Positions 8,148 to 16,637 of a DNA stretch of 64,000 nucleotides are shown here, one piece after another (the first letter of the stretch is position 1; each line of letters opens with the position of its first letter). This DNA comes from Arthrobacter sp. HY1533 (GTDB lineage: Bacteria > Actinomycetota > Actinomycetes > Actinomycetales > Micrococcaceae), in contig NZ_JANKZF010000009.1 in the NCBI RefSeq assembly GCF_027568515.1, positions 62,001 through 126,000 on the forward strand. Reading direction: 5' to 3'. The notes under the pieces were generated by a model. It was not told the origin of the DNA. It saw nothing but the letters and a program-made list of their open reading frames with translations, and searched no databases. Made by a program: the position numbers and the translations under genes.

Positions 8148-10379
8148 ATGAACAGGCTGGCGGGGGAACCGAGCGCGTACCTCCGCCAGCATGCCCACAA
8201 CCCCGTCAACTGGCAGCCGTTTGACGACGCCGCCTTCGCCGAGGCGGCCGAACGCGGCGTCCCCATTTTTCTGTCGGTGGGGTACGCCGCGTGCCACTGG
8301 TGCCACGTCATGGCCGGGGAATCCTTTGAGGACCCGGCCATTGGCGCGTTCCTGAACGAGCACTTCGTCCCCATCAAGGTGGACCGCGAGGAACGCCCCG
8401 ACGTGGACGATGCCTATATGGCGGCCACCCAGGCCCTGAGCGGCCAGGGCGGCTGGCCCATGAGTGTCTTTCTGACCCCCGACGGCCGCGCCTTCTACGC
8501 CGGAACATACTTCCCGCCCGCGCCCGCCCCGGGGCAGCCCTCCTTCCGGCAGGTCCTGGAGGCCGTCGGGGAGGCCTGGACCCTGCGCCGTGGCGAGGTG
8601 GAGGACACGGCCAACGCCCTCGCGGATGCCCTGTCCAAGCCCATGTGGCAGCTGCACACGGACGCCGCCGTCGAGCCCGCCGTGGAGCCGGGCGTGGAGC
8701 AGGGCCCGGACCTTGCCGCCGCGGCGCAGCAGGCCGTCTCCGCCCTGGCCCGGGCGGAGGACCCCGTCCACGGCGGATTCGGCACGGCGCCGAAGTTCCC
8801 GCCCACCCCGGCCCTGGAATTCCTGCTGCGCCATGCCGCCTCGGACGCCCCCACTGCGGGGATTGCCCACGGGCTGGCCGGCCGGACACTGGGCGCCATG
8901 GTGCGATCGGCCCTGTTTGACCGTCTGGGCGGCGGCTTTGCCCGCTACAGTGTCACGGCCGACTGGTCAGAGCCGCACTACGAGAAAATGCTGTACGACA
9001 ACGCCGGCCTGCTGCAGGTTCTGGTGCACTGGATCCGGCTCACGGGGCAGGATGCCGCCGCTGCCCTTTCGCCGGACGACGGCGTTGCCTCCCCGGGCGG
9101 GCCCGCGCCGCTGGGTGCCGAGGAGGCAAGGGAGGCCGTGGCCGCCACGGTTGCGTGGCTGCTGGCCGAGTTGCGCCTGCCCGGTGGCGCCTTCGCCTCC
9201 TCCCTGGACGCGGACACAGTGGTCGACGGCGTGCACCACGAGGGTGCCAGCTACACCTGGACACTGGATCAACTCGTAGCTGCGGCTCAGGATGTGGCCG
9301 GTGACGGGCCGCAGGCACAGGCCCAGGAGCTGGGCGCAGCCGTGGCCAGCTTCATGGGCGTCGCCGGCCACCCGCCCCGGCCGCTGCATGCGGCACGTCC
9401 GCTGACGGCAGCCGAGCGTGGGCAATGGGATCGCATAGAACCTGCCCTGCTGCGGAGGCGGGCGGCCCGGGCCATGCCGGCCCGCGATGACAAGGTGGTG
9501 GCCGGCTGGAACGGCATGCTCATGGCGGCCCTGGCCGAGGCCGGGACGGTCCTGGCGGAGCCCGCCTGGGTGGCGGCCGCCGTCGAACTGGGCAACTATA
9601 TCCACACTGTTCACTGGGACGGCCAGCTGCGGCGCGTCTCTCATGCGGGCCGCGCCCGCGGCATCAAGGGGCTGCTGGAGGACTACGCGGCCTGCGCCAA
9701 CGGCTACCTGGCACTGTATGCAGCCACGGGCGAGCGCCGCTGGCTTGATTTTGCCGGGGAGCTCATCGACGCCATGGAACGGGATTTCATTGCCGGCGGG
9801 ACGGTGTTCAACCACGGGGCGCACGCCGATGCTGCCTCAGGCGGTGCCCTGGGTGCCGGTGCCCGGGCCGGTTCACGCTTTGCCGACCCCTTCGACAACG
9901 CAACCGCCGGGGGAGCGGCGCTGCTTGCCGCGGCGTTCACCTCATGGGCCGGGTACACGGGATCGGGCCGCCACCGCAGAATCGTTGCGGGCATGCTGGC
10001 CACGTTGCCGGATCTCGCACTCAGGGCACCGCGCTCGGCCGGCGGGATGCTGGCCGTGGCCGAGGCCCTCGCGGCGGGCCCGCTGGAGGTCGCCGTCGTG
10101 GGAGCGGCGGGTCCGGAGCGGGAGGCCCTGCTGGAAGTTGTCCGGGCCTCGGCCTCGCCGGGCATGGTGGTTGCCGTGTGGGACGGCGAAGGTTCCCCGC
10201 CCGCGCCGCTGCTGGAGGGCCGCGGCATGTCCGGGCGGCCGGCGGGATCCCCGCCCGTGCTGGCCCACGTGTGCCGCAACATGGTGTGCGCCCGCCCCGT
10301 CTCCGCTCCGGAGGAATTGCGGCAGCTCCTGGACCGGCCCGGCCGCGGCCTCCACGGAAGCTCCACCCCCGTCGGTTAG
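8148..10379 (+). CDS. Thioredoxin-domain DUF255 protein (YyaL/SPATA20 family)
   Basis: 743 residues. The N-terminal thioredoxin-like domain opens with the family hallmark NRLAGEPSAYLRQHAHNPVNW and has a CxxC in CHWCHVM (about residues 47-53). A long alpha/alpha-barrel region like that of glycan-processing enzymes follows (phrases such as GGFARYSVTADWSEPHYEKMLYDNA and DDKVVAGWNGMLMAAL). The reaction of this widespread family is unresolved; a redox or chaperone role is often assumed. It closely follows mca and the small membrane protein. The length is somewhat above the usual ~680 because of Ala/Gly-rich insertions. Confidence 0.87.
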   Translation: MNRLAGEPSAYLRQHAHNPVNWQPFDDAAFAEAAERGVPIFLSVGYAACHWCHVMAGESFEDPAIGAFLNEHFVPIKVDREERPDVDDAYMAATQALSGQGGWPMSVFLTPDGRAFYAGTYFPPAPAPGQPSFRQVLEAVGEAWTLRRGEVEDTANALADALSKPMWQLHTDAAVEPAVEPGVEQGPDLAAAAQQAVSALARAEDPVHGGFGTAPKFPPTPALEFLLRHAASDAPTAGIAHGLAGRTLGAMVRSALFDRLGGGFARYSVTADWSEPHYEKMLYDNAGLLQVLVHWIRLTGQDAAAALSPDDGVASPGGPAPLGAEEAREAVAATVAWLLAELRLPGGAFASSLDADTVVDGVHHEGASYTWTLDQLVAAAQDVAGDGPQAQAQELGAAVASFMGVAGHPPRPLHAARPLTAAERGQWDRIEPALLRRRAARAMPARDDKVVAGWNGMLMAALAEAGTVLAEPAWVAAAVELGNYIHTVHWDGQLRRVSHAGRARGIKGLLEDYAACANGYLALYAATGERRWLDFAGELIDAMERDFIAGGTVFNHGAHADAASGGALGAGARAGSRFADPFDNATAGGAALLAAAFTSWAGYTGSGRHRRIVAGMLATLPDLALRAPRSAGGMLAVAEALAAGPLEVAVVGAAGPEREALLEVVRASASPGMVVAVWDGEGSPPAPLLEGRGMSGRPAGSPPVLAHVCRNMVCARPVSAPEELRQLLDRPGRGLHGSSTPVG

Positions 10380-10438
10380 ATTGTTTGAGTGCACTTCTCC
10401 GTCCGGGGACTTGTGGGGGAATCCGGAAGGAATCAGCA

Positions 10439-11506
10439 ATGCGAATTTTGCGACGTGTAGTTTTTCCAATCATCTGGCTGTTGATCTTCAGCATCATTGC
10501 CGCGGCGCTGGTCAAGCTAGCCTTCATTGACGGGCTGGCGGATGAGGGCCAGCTGCCCGAGCCGCAGGCCAGGGTCCAGGCACCGGTCATCGAGGCCGGA
10601 CGCGCCACGGTCACCAACACCGTGGACTTGGCCGGCACCGTCCAGAGCGACCCCGCCGTTCCGGTCCGTGCCACCGCCGCCGGCAAGGTGGTGTTCTTCT
10701 TCGTCGAAAAGGGTGCAACCGTCGGTGCCGGCGCGCCGCTCTTCCAGGTCCGCAGTGAGGTGGCGCCCGACCCCGCCGCCCAGGCCCCCGCCCCCGCGTC
10801 CGGCGCGGATGGCGAAGACGCCGCCCCGCCCGCCGCTCCCGCCCCGGTCTATGCCTTCACCGACGTCCTGGCACCCGCCGCGGGCACCCTGGACACGCTC
10901 TCGGTGTTGCTGAACCAGGAGGTCGGCGTGGGGGACCAGGCCGGGACCATCGCCCCGGGCACCTTCTCCATCACGGGCTCGCTCAGCACGGCCCAGCAGT
11001 TCCGGCTCATGGGCAAGCCCGCCACGGCCACCGGCTCCATCGCCAACGGGCCCGCACCCTTCGCCTGCCAGGACGTCCAGTTGAGCAACAAGACCGCGAC
11101 CGAAGGCACAGGAACGGGCGCCGCCGCCATCCCGGGCGGCCCGGGCGGCCCCGCGCCGGCCGAGACCGGCACCGGCCAGGTCAGCTGTGCAGTTCCGGCG
11201 GGCACCACAGTCTTCCCCGGGCTGGGGGCCACCATCACCCTCACCGCCGGCGAGGCCAAGGACGTAGTCACCCTTCCACTGACGGCCGTCAAGGGCTCCG
11301 TGCAGAACGGCGTTGTCTGGATCCCGTCGGCCGACGGCGCCGGCGTGCCCGAGGAACGCAAGGTCCTGCTGGGCCTGAACGACGGCAATGTCGTGGAGAT
11401 TGTTTCCGGCCTGGACGAGGGCCAGCAGGTGCTGGAGTTCGTCCCCGGCGTTGACGCCCCCATGCCCGACGGGCAGATGGCCGGCTTCGGCCCGATGGGC
11501 GGCTGA
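10439..11506 (+). CDS. MacA/HlyD-like membrane-fusion (adaptor) subunit of an ABC exporter
   Basis: 355 residues with an N-terminal membrane anchor (VVFPIIWLLIFSIIAAALV). An extracytoplasmic adaptor follows, with a lipoyl-like half-motif, PVRATAAGKVVFFFVEKGATVGAGAPLFQV, interrupted by an Ala/Pro-rich linker (about 100-140). A C-terminal beta-domain has ITLTAGEAKDVVTLPLTAV. The ATG at 10439 has GGAAGG eight bases upstream; the frame is open much further back inside the DUF255 gene, which is coincidental. In Gram-positives such adaptors support ABC exporters without an outer-membrane duct. It precedes the ATPase by two bases and is part of a three-gene operon. Confidence 0.8.
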   Translation: MRILRRVVFPIIWLLIFSIIAAALVKLAFIDGLADEGQLPEPQARVQAPVIEAGRATVTNTVDLAGTVQSDPAVPVRATAAGKVVFFFVEKGATVGAGAPLFQVRSEVAPDPAAQAPAPASGADGEDAAPPAAPAPVYAFTDVLAPAAGTLDTLSVLLNQEVGVGDQAGTIAPGTFSITGSLSTAQQFRLMGKPATATGSIANGPAPFACQDVQLSNKTATEGTGTGAAAIPGGPGGPAPAETGTGQVSCAVPAGTTVFPGLGATITLTAGEAKDVVTLPLTAVKGSVQNGVVWIPSADGAGVPEERKVLLGLNDGNVVEIVSGLDEGQQVLEFVPGVDAPMPDGQMAGFGPMGG

Positions 11507-11508
11507 GC

Positions 11509-12285
11509 ATGACAATCTTCCCCAGTGACGAAGGCGACGGCGACAACAGCGACGTGGTCCCCGGCGTCGACCCTGCCACCGCGCCCCTGGTCGACCTGCA
11601 AAACGTGACCCGCACGGTGATCCTGCCCGACGACGAGGAGCTGCACATCCTGCGCGGTGTGGACCTGCAGGTGCGGGTGGGCGACCACACGGCCATTGTG
11701 GGCCGCTCCGGCTGTGGCAAGTCAACGCTGCTGAACATCCTGGGCCTTCTGGACGTGCCCAGCAGCGGACACATGAGCTTCGAGGGAACCCCCGTGGCGA
11801 AGCTGGGCAACAACGCCCGGGCACGGCTGCGCGGCTCCAGCATCGGCTTCGTGTTCCAGCAGTTCAACCTGCTGCCCGGGCGCACGGCCCTGGAGAATGT
11901 GGTGACACCGCTGATGTACGGCACCGCCAGGGAATTTTGGCGGCGCAACCAGATCGGCATGGACATGCTTGACCGGGTGGGCCTGTCCGCCCGGGCAGGC
12001 ACGCAGCCGCACATGCTTTCCGGCGGCGAGCAGCAGCGCGTGGCCATAGCCCGTGCGCTGGTGCGCCGCCCCCGGCTGATCCTGGCCGATGAACCCACCG
12101 GCGCCCTGGACGTGGATACCGGGCAGGCCGTCATGGACCTGCTGGATGCCATTGCCACCGAATCTGGTGCGGCCCTGGTGACCATCACGCACGACCTCAA
12201 CGTGGCGGCCCGCGCACGCAGCCGCTACCGGCTCGACGCCGGCGTGCTCACGCCCGCCGCGGCCCTCGCGGAGGTGGGCGCATGA
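11509..12285 (+). CDS. ABC transporter ATP-binding protein (MacB/LolD class)
   Basis: A 258-residue nucleotide-binding subunit. The Walker A is GRSGCGKST (65-73), the Q-loop region FVFQQFNLLPGRTALENV is typical of the MacB/LolD/FtsE clade, the signature is LSGGEQQR, and the Walker B is LILADEPTGALD. The start codon is two bases after the adaptor stop, and the end overlaps the permease start by four bases (ATGA), so the three genes are translationally coupled. It energises efflux or mechanotransmission by the permease. Substrate unknown; exported peptides, lipids or antibiotics are typical for the class. Confidence 0.92.
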   Translation: MTIFPSDEGDGDNSDVVPGVDPATAPLVDLQNVTRTVILPDDEELHILRGVDLQVRVGDHTAIVGRSGCGKSTLLNILGLLDVPSSGHMSFEGTPVAKLGNNARARLRGSSIGFVFQQFNLLPGRTALENVVTPLMYGTAREFWRRNQIGMDMLDRVGLSARAGTQPHMLSGGEQQRVAIARALVRRPRLILADEPTGALDVDTGQAVMDLLDAIATESGAALVTITHDLNVAARARSRYRLDAGVLTPAAALAEVGA

Positions 12286-13490
12286 CCGCGTTCATTTCCA
12301 CCATGGTCGAGGCCTGGTCGGAACTGCGCATCCACAAGACCCGTGTGCTGCTGGCCCTCATTGGGGTGGCCCTGTCCGTTGCCGTGCTCACCACTGTGGT
12401 GGGGGTGGGCAACCTGGCCCGCGAGGGAATGCGCGCGGATTCCGAGCGCAACGGCGGCCGCGAGGCCACACTGACCCTTACCGCATCCGCCGATCCCGGC
12501 AGCGCCGTGGCCCCCGACGAGGCCAAGACCAGGCGCGTCCTGGACGCCACGGTTGAACGCTACGGCTTCACGCACTACTCGCGCCTGGTGCGTGCCCAGG
12601 GCCGCTTCCAGTTCCCGGGCGGTGTGCAAAACGTGGAACTCACGGTGGTGGACCCGCCCTACGGCACCATCCACCGGGTGGACGTCACCCAAGGTGGGTG
12701 GTTCGCACCGGACGACGCCGAGCGGCTGGCTCCCGCCGTCGTCGTCAACGAGGCGTTTTACTCCGCCGCCGGACGGCCAAGCCTGGCCACGAACCCGCAG
12801 ACCACCATCCTGGGATCCACCGCTGCCACAGCCGTGGTCATCGGGGTCATGCCCGACCAGTACCCGGGGGCGATGCCGCAGGCGTTCATCCTCACCGAGG
12901 CGGCCGCGGCCGCGGGCATTGGCGCCGATGCCTCCATGGGCCAGGGGCAGGAAATGCGCATCTGGGTGCCGGCGGGCATGGCCGAGGAGCTCGTGCAAAA
13001 GCTCAACGCCGACCTGACCCAGCAGCTGCCAGGGGCATATGTGGGGGTGTACCGCAGCGACTTCGCCGCCTATGGGGACCCGTTTGCCATGGTGCAGCTG
13101 ATGGTCTCCGGCATTGCGGCGTTGATCCTGCTGCTGGGGGCCGTGGGGCTGCTGAACATTTCCATGGTCACCGTGCGGTACCGAGTGCGCGAGATCGGCA
13201 TCCGGCGCAGCTTTGGCGCCACCTCGGGGCGGATTTTCACCGGCGTCATGATGGAGTCCGTCGTGGCCACCACCGTGGCCGGCGCCCTGGGCGTCATGCT
13301 GGCCGTGGCCATCGTGAAGAACCCGTGGGTGGAATCAAAGGTGGCGCCAAGCCTCGACGCCTACCCGGCGTTCCCCGTCGAGGCGGCGCTGCTGGGGCTG
13401 GGCGCAGCTGTTGTGGTGGGTGCGCTGGCAGGTGCCATTCCGGCGCTCGTGGCCATCCGGGTCAAGGTCATCGACGCGATCCGCTTCTAA
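12282..13490 (+). CDS. ABC transporter permease, MacB/FtsX type
   Basis: A 402-residue permease. The first transmembrane helix near residues 22-42 is followed by a ~220-residue extracytoplasmic MacB periplasmic-core-like domain. Three helices lie in the C-terminal FtsX domain (LMVSGIAALILLLGAVGLLNISMV, VVATTVAGALGVMLAVAIV, and LLGLGAAVVVGALAGAIPALVAI). The cytoplasmic loop VRYRVREIGIRRSFGATSGRIF is a hallmark of the family, contacting the ATPase. It overlaps the ATPase gene by four bases. With the adaptor and ATPase it makes a complete tripartite-like exporter. Confidence 0.9.
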   Translation: MTAFISTMVEAWSELRIHKTRVLLALIGVALSVAVLTTVVGVGNLAREGMRADSERNGGREATLTLTASADPGSAVAPDEAKTRRVLDATVERYGFTHYSRLVRAQGRFQFPGGVQNVELTVVDPPYGTIHRVDVTQGGWFAPDDAERLAPAVVVNEAFYSAAGRPSLATNPQTTILGSTAATAVVIGVMPDQYPGAMPQAFILTEAAAAAGIGADASMGQGQEMRIWVPAGMAEELVQKLNADLTQQLPGAYVGVYRSDFAAYGDPFAMVQLMVSGIAALILLLGAVGLLNISMVTVRYRVREIGIRRSFGATSGRIFTGVMMESVVATTVAGALGVMLAVAIVKNPWVESKVAPSLDAYPAFPVEAALLGLGAAVVVGALAGAIPALVAIRVKVIDAIRF

Positions 13491-13511
13491 CCTCTCCGCC
13501 CTCCCCACGCT

Positions 13512-13641
13512 CCGACGCGGCATCACTTGATGTCCATTTTTCACCGACGCGGCATCACTTGATGTCTGTTTTTTTGCAAACGCTCCATCACCTAATGGCC
13601 GTTTTTCGGGGACGCTGCATCACCTAATGGCCGTTTTTCGC
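13512..13641. repeat. Four tandem 31-35-base repeats with a CATCA-CT-TGATG core
   Basis: Four head-to-tail units occupy 13512-13543, 13544-13578, 13579-13609 and 13610-13641. Each reads (C/G)(C/G)GACGC.GCATCACTTGATG or the variant CATCACCTAATGG, then a CCGTTTTT-like T-run. Units 1 and 2 are one subtype, units 3 and 4 another. A fifth partial unit (GGACGCC) touches the cupin stop codon. The same element recurs twice at 60270. There are no spacers, so it is not a CRISPR. It sits between convergent genes. Confidence 0.85.
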
Positions 13642-13647
13642 GGACGC

Positions 13648-14133
13648 CTAGTCAAACGGCGGTGGGCCCACAATTTCGATACCGCCGTTGAGCCGTCCGG
13701 ACTCCATGACCTTGTCGAAATCAACCACGCCGGCGTCGGGCGCGTCCATGGGAATGCTGGCCCCCAGGTAGAACCCCTGCGCATTTCCGGGAGTCTGGAA
13801 GCACAGGATGCTGGTGTCCTCGGCCAGTGCCTTGAAGGCGTGCGGCACCCCGCGCAGGGCGACGGCCAGCCCGCCTGCCGCCACCGGCCGTTCAGCGCCG
13901 TCGATGTTCATCAGGATTTCGCCGGAGAGGACGAACAACGTTTCGTCCGTCTCCGGATGGATGTGCATGGGTGTCACCTTGCCGCGTTCCATGTCGTCAC
14001 GGTTGATCAAGAACGCCCCGCCGGTTTCCTCGGCCTTGGCCAGCCACGTGTGGACGCCGCCGCCATAGAACCACCGCCGCTCACCCTCCCCGTTCTGGCG
14101 GATGAATGACTGGCCCTGCTTCTTCGTGTCCAT
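13648..14133 (-). CDS. Cupin-domain protein, quercetin-dioxygenase-like
   Basis: 161 residues. A single cupin barrel has motif 1 TPMHIHPETDETLFVLSGE (His, His, Glu metal ligands) and motif 2 around LAVALRGVPHAFKAL (distal His). C-terminal elements FYLGASIPMDAPDAG resemble YxaG-type quercetin 2,3-dioxygenases and related sugar or flavonoid cupins. The ATG at 14131-14133 follows GAGGCGAG; a TTG at 14157 is a weaker alternative. It is divergent from a TetR gene, with a near-perfect inverted repeat between them, so it is probably the TetR target. The substrate is unknown. Confidence 0.8.
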   Translation of the reverse strand: MDTKKQGQSFIRQNGEGERRWFYGGGVHTWLAKAEETGGAFLINRDDMERGKVTPMHIHPETDETLFVLSGEILMNIDGAERPVAAGGLAVALRGVPHAFKALAEDTSILCFQTPGNAQGFYLGASIPMDAPDAGVVDFDKVMESGRLNGGIEIVGPPPFD

Positions 14134-14163
14134 GGGACTCGCCTCGTTGTTGAACAAACAGCT

Positions 14164-14185
14164 TTATGGGACTAATGTCTCATAA
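14164..14185. promoter_or_regulatory. Candidate TetR operator between cupin and tetR genes
   Basis: TTATGGGAC and GTCTCATAA form nine-base arms around TAAT with one mismatch. The site covers the expected -35 region of the tetR promoter (-10 TATCAT at 14197-14202) and lies just upstream of the cupin gene, so one dimer could control both directions. Confidence 0.6.
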
Positions 14186-14209
14186 CAAGACTGCGGTATC
14201 ATGAGTGTC

Positions 14210-14818
14210 ATGTCAAGGCCTTATATGGAACTCGGACGCAGCGGCCAGAAGCTTCGAACCTTCAACGCCCTGGTTGAGGCGGCCCGGGGAATGGTCGCGG
14301 ACGGAAAAACCCCAACCGTGGACGATGCCGCACTAGCCGCCGGCGTCGCACGGAGCACGGCATACCGCTATTTTCCCGGCCAGCGCGAGCTGTTGGCTGC
14401 GGCCCATCCTGAAACGGGACTGACCTCCATGCTGCCGGAGAACCCGGGTGACAATCCGGCGCAACGGCTGGACGCCGTCGTGGTCAAGTTCATCGGCATG
14501 ATCATGGAAACGGAAGTCCAGCAACGCACCATGCTGAAACTCTCGCTTGATCCCGAGCTCCCGGGCAACGATCTGCCGTTGCGGCAAGGCCGGGCCATAC
14601 CGTGGATCACGGAGGCGCTCGAGCCGCTGGCCGGCAAGCTTGGGGACGCGGAAATCCGCCGGCTGGTGCTGGCGATTCGCAGCGCCATCGGCATCGAGTC
14701 GCTGGTGTGGCTGACGGACATTGGCGCCTTGTCCCGGGACGAGGCATTTGCGTCCATGCGGTGGAGCGCCCAGGCCTTGCTCCGCCATGCGCTTGAGGCA
14801 GGTCCTCCTGCCTATTGA
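14210..14818 (+). CDS. TetR/AcrR-family transcriptional regulator
   Basis: A 202-residue repressor. The helix-turn-helix is TVDDAALAAGVARSTAYRYFPGQRELLAAA (recognition helix STAYRYFP), followed by an all-helical ligand domain. ATGs occur at 14201 and 14210. The TATCAT hexamer at 14197-14202 overlaps the first and lies seven bases before the second, so a leaderless start at 14210 fits best; the longer form adds only MSV. Its neighbour is the divergent cupin gene with an inverted-repeat operator between. The inducer is unknown, but presumably a small aromatic or sugar-like compound if the cupin is its target. Confidence 0.85.
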   Translation: MSRPYMELGRSGQKLRTFNALVEAARGMVADGKTPTVDDAALAAGVARSTAYRYFPGQRELLAAAHPETGLTSMLPENPGDNPAQRLDAVVVKFIGMIMETEVQQRTMLKLSLDPELPGNDLPLRQGRAIPWITEALEPLAGKLGDAEIRRLVLAIRSAIGIESLVWLTDIGALSRDEAFASMRWSAQALLRHALEAGPPAY

Positions 14819-14877
14819 TGTGCTGCGGGATGTTTGTGGAGCCTGCCGCGGCTTGGGGGCTGGCTCCGCCGGGCCGG

Positions 14878-15525
14878 TCAGGCGAAGACCACCAGCACCA
14901 CGGCGAGGAAGTGGATGGCGAAGCCCGCCACGGTGAGCGCGTGGAACAACTCGTGGAAGCCGAAGTGCCGGTGGCTGAAGTTGGGCTTCTTGATCCCGTA
15001 AATGACGGCGCCGGCAATGTACATGGCCCCGCCCAGGCAGATGAGCACGGTGGGCAGGGCCCCGGCGGCCCAGAAATCCGGCAGGAAGAACAGGGCCGTG
15101 ATGCCCAGCAGCACGTAAATGGGCACGTACAGCCACCGGGGTGCGCCCACCCACAGGACCCGGAACACCACCCCGGCAACGGCGCCAACCCAGATCATCC
15201 ACAGCAGCAGGGTCGCGGTGGGGCGCGGCAGCATCAGGTAAGACAGGGGCGTGTAGGAGCCGGCAATGACCAGCATGATGTTGCTGTGGTCCAGCCGCTT
15301 GAGCAGGGCCCTGGACTTGGGCTGCCAGTTCCCGCGGTGATACAGCGCGCTTGTGCCAAATAGCAGCACGCCCGTGACCACGTAGATGGCACAGGCAATC
15401 TTGGCGCCTGTGCCCGGGGCAAGTGCCACCAGGATGGTCCCCGCAACGAGAACCAGCGGTGCGGTTCCGGCGTGCAGCCAGCCGCGCCAGGTGGGCTTGA
15501 GTTCCGTGCCGGGAAGGGTGCTCAT
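14878..15525 (-). CDS. Hemolysin III family (PAQR/TrhA) membrane protein
   Basis: A 215-residue seven-helix membrane protein. Conserved polar motifs of the YqfA/hemolysin III branch are present: SALYHR after helix 2, KRLDHSNIMLVIAGSYTP, and HFGFHELFHALTVAGFAIHF near the C-terminus, giving the His/Asp set thought to bind zinc. Despite the name, most members are not toxins; bacterial ones influence membrane energetics and lipid fluidity. On the minus strand TATGCT lies six bases before the ATG (plus-strand 15532-15537), so a leaderless transcript is likely. It stands alone. Confidence 0.88.
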   Translation of the reverse strand: MSTLPGTELKPTWRGWLHAGTAPLVLVAGTILVALAPGTGAKIACAIYVVTGVLLFGTSALYHRGNWQPKSRALLKRLDHSNIMLVIAGSYTPLSYLMLPRPTATLLLWMIWVGAVAGVVFRVLWVGAPRWLYVPIYVLLGITALFFLPDFWAAGALPTVLICLGGAMYIAGAVIYGIKKPNFSHRHFGFHELFHALTVAGFAIHFLAVVLVVFA

Positions 15526-15681
15526 GGGAAAAGCATAGCGCGGCCGCCGGCTAAGTTACTGTCCAGTAGCGGCAATGGGTGGTTGCCTTGATGAGTTTTT
15601 GCGGGCCGGGCGGGTACTCTGTAAGCAGCAAGATTCGCAAGGCCGCAGGGCCATGATTCGCAAAGGTCCGGTGCACTTTCT

Positions 15682-16464
15682 ATGCGGTTGTCCACCGCGT
15701 CCATGCGGATGCCCAAGGTTCTCTACAACTTTTATGAGCGCCGATTGGCCAGGGCCCTGGACCTGGGCAGCGTTCCCGGCCACATCGGCGTCATGGTGGA
15801 CGGCAACCGCCGCTGGGCCAAGCAGTTCAACGCCCCCACGAGCGAGGGCCACCAGGCCGGCGCCGACAAGATCCTGGAATTCCTGGGCTGGTGCCAGGAC
15901 CTGGGCATCAAGGTCGTCACGCTCTACATGCTCTCCACCGACAACATGAGCCGCTCCGCCGAAGAGCTGGACGAACTCATGGGAATCATCGCCAACACCC
16001 TTGACCTGCTGGACGCCGACGCCGACATCAGCGTCCACGCCATGGGGGCGCCGGAGCTGCTGCCTGACTACCTGGCCGCCCGGCTGTCCTCGCTCACGGC
16101 CCGCACCCCGGCCAAGGAGCGCATCCACGTGAACATGGCCATCGGCTACGGTGGCCGGCGGGAAATTGTCGACGCCGTCCGCGAGCTCATGCACGACGCC
16201 GACGCCGCCGGGCGCAGCATGGCCGAGGTTGCGGACTCCCTGACGGTCGATGACATCTCCAAGTTCCTGTACACCCGCGGCCAGCCCGATCCGGACCTGG
16301 TGATCCGCACTTCCGGCGAACAGCGCCTCTCCGGCTTCCTCATGTGGCAAAGCGCCTACAGCGAGTTCTACTTCTGCGAGGCCCTGTGGCCGGCCTTCCG
16401 CAAGATCGACTTCCTGCGCGCCCTGCGCGACTACGCGGGCCGCAGCCGCCGCTTCGGCAGCTGA
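15682..16464 (+). CDS. uppS: Isoprenyl transferase (cis-prenyltransferase, UppS family)
   Basis: Condenses isopentenyl diphosphate with an allylic diphosphate in cis to make the polyprenyl lipid carrier, or a short cis-prenyl diphosphate, for wall synthesis. 260 residues. The catalytic Asp40 and phosphate loop are in HIGVMVDGNRRWAKQ; C-terminal DPDLVIRTSGEQRLSGFL and SEFYFCEALWPAF are diagnostic. Actinobacteria often encode two paralogues, one short-chain (Z-FPP) and one long-chain; which this is cannot be told. Later ATGs at 15703 and 15709 are possible starts, and no ribosome site decides among them. Confidence 0.9.
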   Translation: MRLSTASMRMPKVLYNFYERRLARALDLGSVPGHIGVMVDGNRRWAKQFNAPTSEGHQAGADKILEFLGWCQDLGIKVVTLYMLSTDNMSRSAEELDELMGIIANTLDLLDADADISVHAMGAPELLPDYLAARLSSLTARTPAKERIHVNMAIGYGGRREIVDAVRELMHDADAAGRSMAEVADSLTVDDISKFLYTRGQPDPDLVIRTSGEQRLSGFLMWQSAYSEFYFCEALWPAFRKIDFLRALRDYAGRSRRFGS

Positions 16465-16637
16465 CGCCGTCCGGCTTGCCGCCCCAAGCGTTTGCCGAAA
16501 ATTAACTTCCATCAAGGCGTTTCTAACGCTTTTGACGATTTTCGCGGCGTAGCTTGGAGTCAACGGAGGGCAACTCCGCCCGACGTACCGACTGGAATTC
16601 CGGACGCAGCGATGGTCCGGAAGGGCTGGAGCGAAAC

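Noticed and set aside
10439-13490. An antibiotic-resistance (macrolide) pump by name.
   Set aside because: The MacA/MacB-like architecture does not reveal the substrate; calling it a resistance gene would be unsupported.
13512-13641. A possible CRISPR array.
   Set aside because: Units are contiguous with no spacers, subtypes differ in pairs and there are no cas genes.
14878-15525. A haemolysin toxin.
   Set aside because: The hemolysin III name is historical; the protein is a PAQR-type membrane protein without toxin features.
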